6,695 nt of DNA from Rhizobacter sp. (GTDB lineage: Bacteria > Pseudomonadota > Gammaproteobacteria > Burkholderiales > Burkholderiaceae_C). Below the pieces are notes generated by a model, which saw only the letters and a program-made list of their open reading frames with translations, was not told where the DNA came from and did no database searches. A program made the translations under genes and the position numbers. The stretch spans positions 1-6,695 of the forward strand of contig JANXVK010000515.1 in assembly GCA_025351675.1 (NCBI GenBank), written 5' to 3'. Every line of letters begins with the position of its first letter. The stretch's first letter is position 1. Below are positions 4,066-6,695 of the stretch, piece after piece.

Positions 4066-5745
4066 ATGCCGAGTCATCGTCCCGATTTCGCAACCGGGCG
4101 CTCGCTGGTGGCGATGACTCTGGCGGCAACCCTGGCGACTGGCGCGCGCGCCGCCGACACGATGGTCGAGTTCGTGGTCGTGCGCGCCGACACCCTGATC
4201 GGCCTGTCGAACAGCGTACTGGTCTCGCCGACCGCGTGGCGCGAGGTGGCGAGGATCAACCAGCTGGCGGATCCGAACCGGATCCTGCCGGGGCAGCATT
4301 TGCGCATCCCGACGCGACTGCTGCGCGGCGATGCGGTCAGCGCCACGTTCGTCAGCGTGACCGGCGACGTGCGAGCCGGCGGCGCGCCGGCAGCCGTCGG
4401 CGGGGCGATCAGCGAAGGGCAAGCGGTACAGACCGGGCCGAACGGTTCGGCGGTCGTCGCGCTCGCCGACGGTTCGCGCGTGCGCGTGCCACCATCGAGC
4501 CTGGCCGAGGTCGCAGCGAGCCGCAACTACGGCGCTCGCCGGTTCGCCAGCACCGACCCGCCGACCGGCGCGAGCTCGACAGGCCACTGGTTTGCCGGCA
4601 CGCTGCGCGTGTTGCGCGGCTCGGTCGAAGTGCTCGCGACCAAGGTGCTGCGCGCCAAGCCGCTCGAGGTGGTGACGCCGACCGCGGTGATCGGCGTGCG
4701 CGGCACCCACTTCCGCGTCGGGTTCGACGAAGGCGCCACCGGACGCACCCACGCCGAGGTGATCGAAGGCGTCGTGCGCTTCGATGCGCGCAGCGGCAAA
4801 CAAGGCGACGATCTGCGCGCCGGCTTCGGCGCCTCCGCCGACACCAGCGACCGGGCCCCGATCGTCGCGCCGCTGCTGGGTGCGCCCGATCTGGCGGCGC
4901 TGCCCGAACGGTTCGAGCGCCCGATCGTGCGCTTCGTCGTGGCCGGCAATGCGACGCCGTTGCGCGTGCAGGTCGCCGCCGATGCGGCGTTCGACAAGCT
5001 GGTGAGCGACCAGCAGGTCGCCGCCGGTGCCGAGGTCCGCATCGCCGGCCTCGACGACGCGCAGTGGTATCTGCGTGCGCGCCGGGTCGACACCCAAGGC
5101 ATCGAAGGTGTCGACGCGACGCGACCGTTCGTGCTGAAGGCGCGACCCGTGCCACCGGCGTACCGGGCGCCGCGGTCAGGCGCGAAACAGACGGTCGGCG
5201 CGGTCGAGTTCGCGTGGGCGCCGAACGTCGATGCGTCACGCGCGCGCCTGCAGGTCGCCGAAGACGCCGCGTTCACGCGCATCGTGCACGATCGGGACAA
5301 CATCGACGCCGCGAACCTGCGTTCGGACATTGCCAAGCCCGGGTCGTACCACTGGCGCCTGGCGAGCGTGCGCCCCGACGGCGATCACGGCCCGTTCGGT
5401 GACCCGCAGCGCTTCGAGCTGCGGCCGACGCCCGGGCCCGCTCAGGTCGCGCGCCCGGCGGATGGCAACGGCCTTGTCTTCAAGTGGAGCGGACGCCCTG
5501 AAGACCGGCAGCAAGTGGAGTTTGCGCGCGATATCGGGTTCACGCAGATCGTCTCGAAGGCCGAGGTCAGCGGCTCCGAATGGGTTCTGCCAATGCCGGC
5601 CAGTGGTGGCCGCTACTACTTCCGCTACCGCAGCGTCGAGCCGGACGGTTTCGTCAGCGCGTACAGCGACAAGCTGATGGTCGACGTGCCGCGCGACTGG
5701 TCGGGGCTGGGCCTGCTGCTGCCGCTGCTGCTGTTGCTGCTCTGA
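4066..5745 (+). CDS. Exported LysM and FecR domain protein with three C-terminal repeats
   Basis: This 559-residue protein has a signal peptide (1 to about 29; hydrophobic stretch 14-26, AxA-type site at GARA-AD) and should be periplasmic or envelope-bound. Residues 34-82 form a LysM peptidoglycan-binding domain, with RADTLIGLS (40-48), a REVARIN helix (59-65) and RILPGQHLRIP (72-82). Residues about 96-240 form a FecR-like domain with GDVRA, VQTGPNGSAVVALADGSRVRVP (121-142) and VVTPTAVIGVRGTHFRV (202-218). Three related segments follow at about 285-361, 379-454 and 469-542, and the protein ends in WSGLGLLLPLLLLLL. It lacks the cytoplasmic and membrane parts of true FecR anti-sigma regulators, and no sigma factor gene is near, so iron signalling should not be assumed. 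GAGGA (4053-4057) overlaps the mogA stop and sets the ATG. Similar LysM-FecR proteins often precede CHASE2 adenylate cyclase genes, from memory; none follows here. The specific function is unknown. Confidence 0.9.
   Translation: MPSHRPDFATGRSLVAMTLAATLATGARAADTMVEFVVVRADTLIGLSNSVLVSPTAWREVARINQLADPNRILPGQHLRIPTRLLRGDAVSATFVSVTGDVRAGGAPAAVGGAISEGQAVQTGPNGSAVVALADGSRVRVPPSSLAEVAASRNYGARRFASTDPPTGASSTGHWFAGTLRVLRGSVEVLATKVLRAKPLEVVTPTAVIGVRGTHFRVGFDEGATGRTHAEVIEGVVRFDARSGKQGDDLRAGFGASADTSDRAPIVAPLLGAPDLAALPERFERPIVRFVVAGNATPLRVQVAADAAFDKLVSDQQVAAGAEVRIAGLDDAQWYLRARRVDTQGIEGVDATRPFVLKARPVPPAYRAPRSGAKQTVGAVEFAWAPNVDASRARLQVAEDAAFTRIVHDRDNIDAANLRSDIAKPGSYHWRLASVRPDGDHGPFGDPQRFELRPTPGPAQVARPADGNGLVFKWSGRPEDRQQVEFARDIGFTQIVSKAEVSGSEWVLPMPASGGRYYFRYRSVEPDGFVSAYSDKLMVDVPRDWSGLGLLLPLLLLLL
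5713..5742 (+). repeat. CTG-rich triplet tract coding the leucine tail
   Basis: Ten in-frame triplets, mostly CTG with single CCG, TTG and CTC variants, end the LysM-FecR gene just before its TGA. They encode LLLPLLLLLL. Such tracts can slip in units of three, which would change tail length without shifting frame. The variant triplets suggest the tract is not highly unstable. Confidence 0.7.
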
Positions 5746-5780
5746 TCCGGAGCGGCGAATCGCAGGCCAGCGCCGGGCCG

Positions 5781-5827
5781 CCCCAAGTGGCCCGCGCTCC
5801 CCTCGCAGCGCCGAAGGCGCCTTGGGG
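5781..5827. terminator. Hairpin between convergent LysM-FecR gene and cysE
   Basis: CCCCAAG (5781-5787) pairs with CTTGGGG (5821-5827); stacked inside the right arm is GCGCC (5808-5812), loop GAA, GGCGC (5816-5820), with a 20-nt bulge on the left side. It sits in the 85-nt gap between two converging genes, the usual place for a bidirectional terminator. No T-run lies on either flank, so termination would be non-canonical or Rho-assisted. Its layout resembles the hairpin at 3389-3423. Confidence 0.5.
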
Positions 5828-5830
5828 TCG

Positions 5831-6610
5831 TCACTTCATCAGCTGGTTGAAGCGCTCTGCGTCGAAGGTTTCCGTCGTGTTCGCATCGTGCGGCACGCAA
5901 TCCGGCGTCGGCAGCTCGCGCGACCGCGACGACAGCGTCTCGATCGCCTGCCACAGCAACGCGATCTGGTGCTCGTGGCCGGAGGCGTTGTCGATCAGGC
6001 CCTTCATCGCGTGCGCCATCGGGTCGTCGCCCTGCGTGATGCCGTAGGCCGAGAAACCCATCTTCGCGGCGGCCGCCTCGCGCACCGCGTCGGTTTCCTT
6101 GTGCAGAACGCGGGCCGGATTGCCGACCGCCGTCGCGCCGGGTGGCACTTCCTTCAGCACGACCGCGTTCGAGCCGACCCGCGCATCATCGCCGACCGTG
6201 AAGCCGCCGAGCACTTGCGAATTGGCACCGACGATCACGCCGCGGCCCAAGGTCGGGTGCCGCTTCGCGCCCTTCGCGAGCGAGGTGCCACCCAAGGTGA
6301 CGCCTTGGTAGATCGTGCAGTCGTCACCGATCTCGGCGGTCTCGCCGACGACCACGCCCATGCCGTGGTCGATGAACACACGTCGGCCGATCGTGGCACC
6401 CGGGTGAATCTCGATGCCGGTCAGAAAGCGCCCGACGTGCGATGTGAAGCGCGCCAGCCAGTGCATGCCGTTGACACGGAACCAGCGCGCGCGCCGGTGC
6501 AGCACCAGCGCGTGCAGGCCGGGATAACACGTCAGAACCTCCCACGCGCTGCGCGCCGCAGGGTCGCGCTCGAGGATGCAGGCGATGTCTTCTCGCAGCC
6601 GCTGGAACAT
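5831..6610 (-). CDS. cysE: Serine O-acetyltransferase CysE, short type
   Basis: The 259-residue enzyme transfers acetyl from acetyl-CoA to L-serine, giving O-acetylserine for cysteine synthesis in the cytosol. After a short N-terminal helical part (1 to about 62) comes a left-handed beta-helix of hexapeptide repeats (about 63-170): [20 protein letters not shown] (64-83), [12 protein letters not shown] (86-97), [10 protein letters not shown] (101-110) and the NPARVLHKE end (164-172). H82 and H118 (KRHPTLG) match E. coli catalytic His158 and His193. E67 replaces Asp143, an E seen in other short CysE proteins. The N-terminus is about 76 residues shorter than in E. coli. The C-terminal region is longer: a helical stretch (185-225) typical of this subfamily and then a polar tail ending in Lys, not the Ile that docks into cysteine synthase. 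No clear Shine-Dalgarno precedes the ATG; GATAAA (6644-6639, minus strand) is a weak -10 candidate. Confidence 0.96.
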   Translation of the reverse strand: MFQRLREDIACILERDPAARSAWEVLTCYPGLHALVLHRRARWFRVNGMHWLARFTSHVGRFLTGIEIHPGATIGRRVFIDHGMGVVVGETAEIGDDCTIYQGVTLGGTSLAKGAKRHPTLGRGVIVGANSQVLGGFTVGDDARVGSNAVVLKEVPPGATAVGNPARVLHKETDAVREAAAAKMGFSAYGITQGDDPMAHAMKGLIDNASGHEHQIALLWQAIETLSSRSRELPTPDCVPHDANTTETFDAERFNQLMK

Positions 6611-6649
6611 GACGAGTCCATTGAGTGGGGTGGCGCAGTTTATCCGCTG

Positions 6650-6680
6650 GCCTTGGCATGCGCACGCCGCATGCCAAGGC
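6650..6680. repeat. Perfect 13-bp inverted repeat upstream of cysE
   Basis: GCCTTGGCATGCG (6650-6662) and CGCATGCCAAGGC (6668-6680) are exact reverse complements separated by 5 nt (CACGC). It starts 40 nt upstream of the cysE ATG. As RNA it would be a very stable hairpin. It could terminate a gene lying to the right on the minus strand or act in the cysE leader or as an operator. No T-run follows in either direction, so its role is undecided. Confidence 0.75.
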
Positions 6681-6695
6681 GCTCTTGGCTGTGTG

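Noticed and set aside
3952..5097. Minus-strand open frame (381 codons) opposite the LysM-FecR gene
   Set aside because: Low-complexity shadow frame; the plus strand has a signal peptide, LysM and FecR motifs and a good ribosome-binding site.
4066..5745. Annotation as a FecR iron-dicitrate anti-sigma regulator
   Set aside because: No cytoplasmic anti-sigma domain, no N-terminal inner-membrane anchor beyond a signal peptide, and no FecI-type sigma factor or TonB receptor gene nearby.
5580..6047. Plus-strand open frame spanning the LysM-FecR 3' end and antisense to cysE
   Set aside because: Overlaps two well-supported genes in other frames, crosses their intergenic hairpin and has no recognisable motif.
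3389..6680. CCTTGG/CCAAGG as a genome repeat signature in all three right-hand intergenic hairpins
   Set aside because: The same hexamer also occurs inside coding regions here (for example near 2610, 6246 and 6293), so sharing it is weak evidence; only the similar layout of the first two hairpins is kept as a finding.
1..6695. CRISPR arrays, tRNA or rRNA genes, insertion sequences, toxin-antitoxin or phage-defence genes
   Set aside because: Looked for on both strands; no direct-repeat array, cloverleaf, transposase motif or defence-type domain is visible.

Overview
The window reads as chromosomal housekeeping DNA from a GC-rich betaproteobacterium, most likely Burkholderiales and perhaps the Leptothrix/Rubrivivax side. 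This rests on strong G/C bias at third codon positions, the gene content (rpsU followed by yqeY; pmbA divergent from a DUF615/darP gene, then mogA), and the short-type CysE with its typical betaproteobacterial C-terminal region. No mobile element, CRISPR array, tRNA or rRNA is visible, and no gene looks foreign by codon use. Eight genes account for nearly all of the sequence.

Left part (1-1298, + strand): a good sigma70-type promoter drives rpsU (ribosomal protein bS21). The leader of about 120 nt can fold into a long interrupted hairpin. A clear intrinsic terminator lies between rpsU and yqeY, so yqeY and the gene overlapping it by 4 nt (a DUF442 rhodanese/phosphatase-like protein) probably depend on read-through. 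In the classical macromolecular synthesis operon rpsU is followed by dnaG and rpoD; neither is here.

Middle part (1299-4054): pmbA (TldE, partner of the TldD protease) lies on the minus strand, and its stop codon directly abuts that of the DUF442 gene. It is divergent from darP (yjgA, 50S maturation factor). The 118-bp gap between them holds a near-palindromic -10-like element readable in both directions. darP is followed by a GC-rich hairpin and then mogA (molybdopterin adenylyltransferase).

Right part (4055-6695): a gene for a 559-residue exported protein starts 11 nt after mogA. It has a signal peptide, a LysM domain, a FecR-like domain, three repeats of about 90 residues and a leucine-rich C-terminal tail. 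It is the least understood gene here. It converges on cysE (serine O-acetyltransferase, minus strand) across an 85-bp gap with a hairpin. Upstream of cysE, at the window edge, is a perfect 13-bp inverted repeat.

The genes do not form one pathway. They are translation/ribosome genes (rpsU, darP), cofactor and sulfur metabolism (mogA, cysE, possibly the DUF442 protein), a peptide-processing factor (pmbA) and an envelope protein. I see no convincing undescribed multi-gene system. The best leads are the rpsU leader with the inverted repeat over its promoter, the orphan LysM-FecR protein, and the palindrome upstream of cysE.
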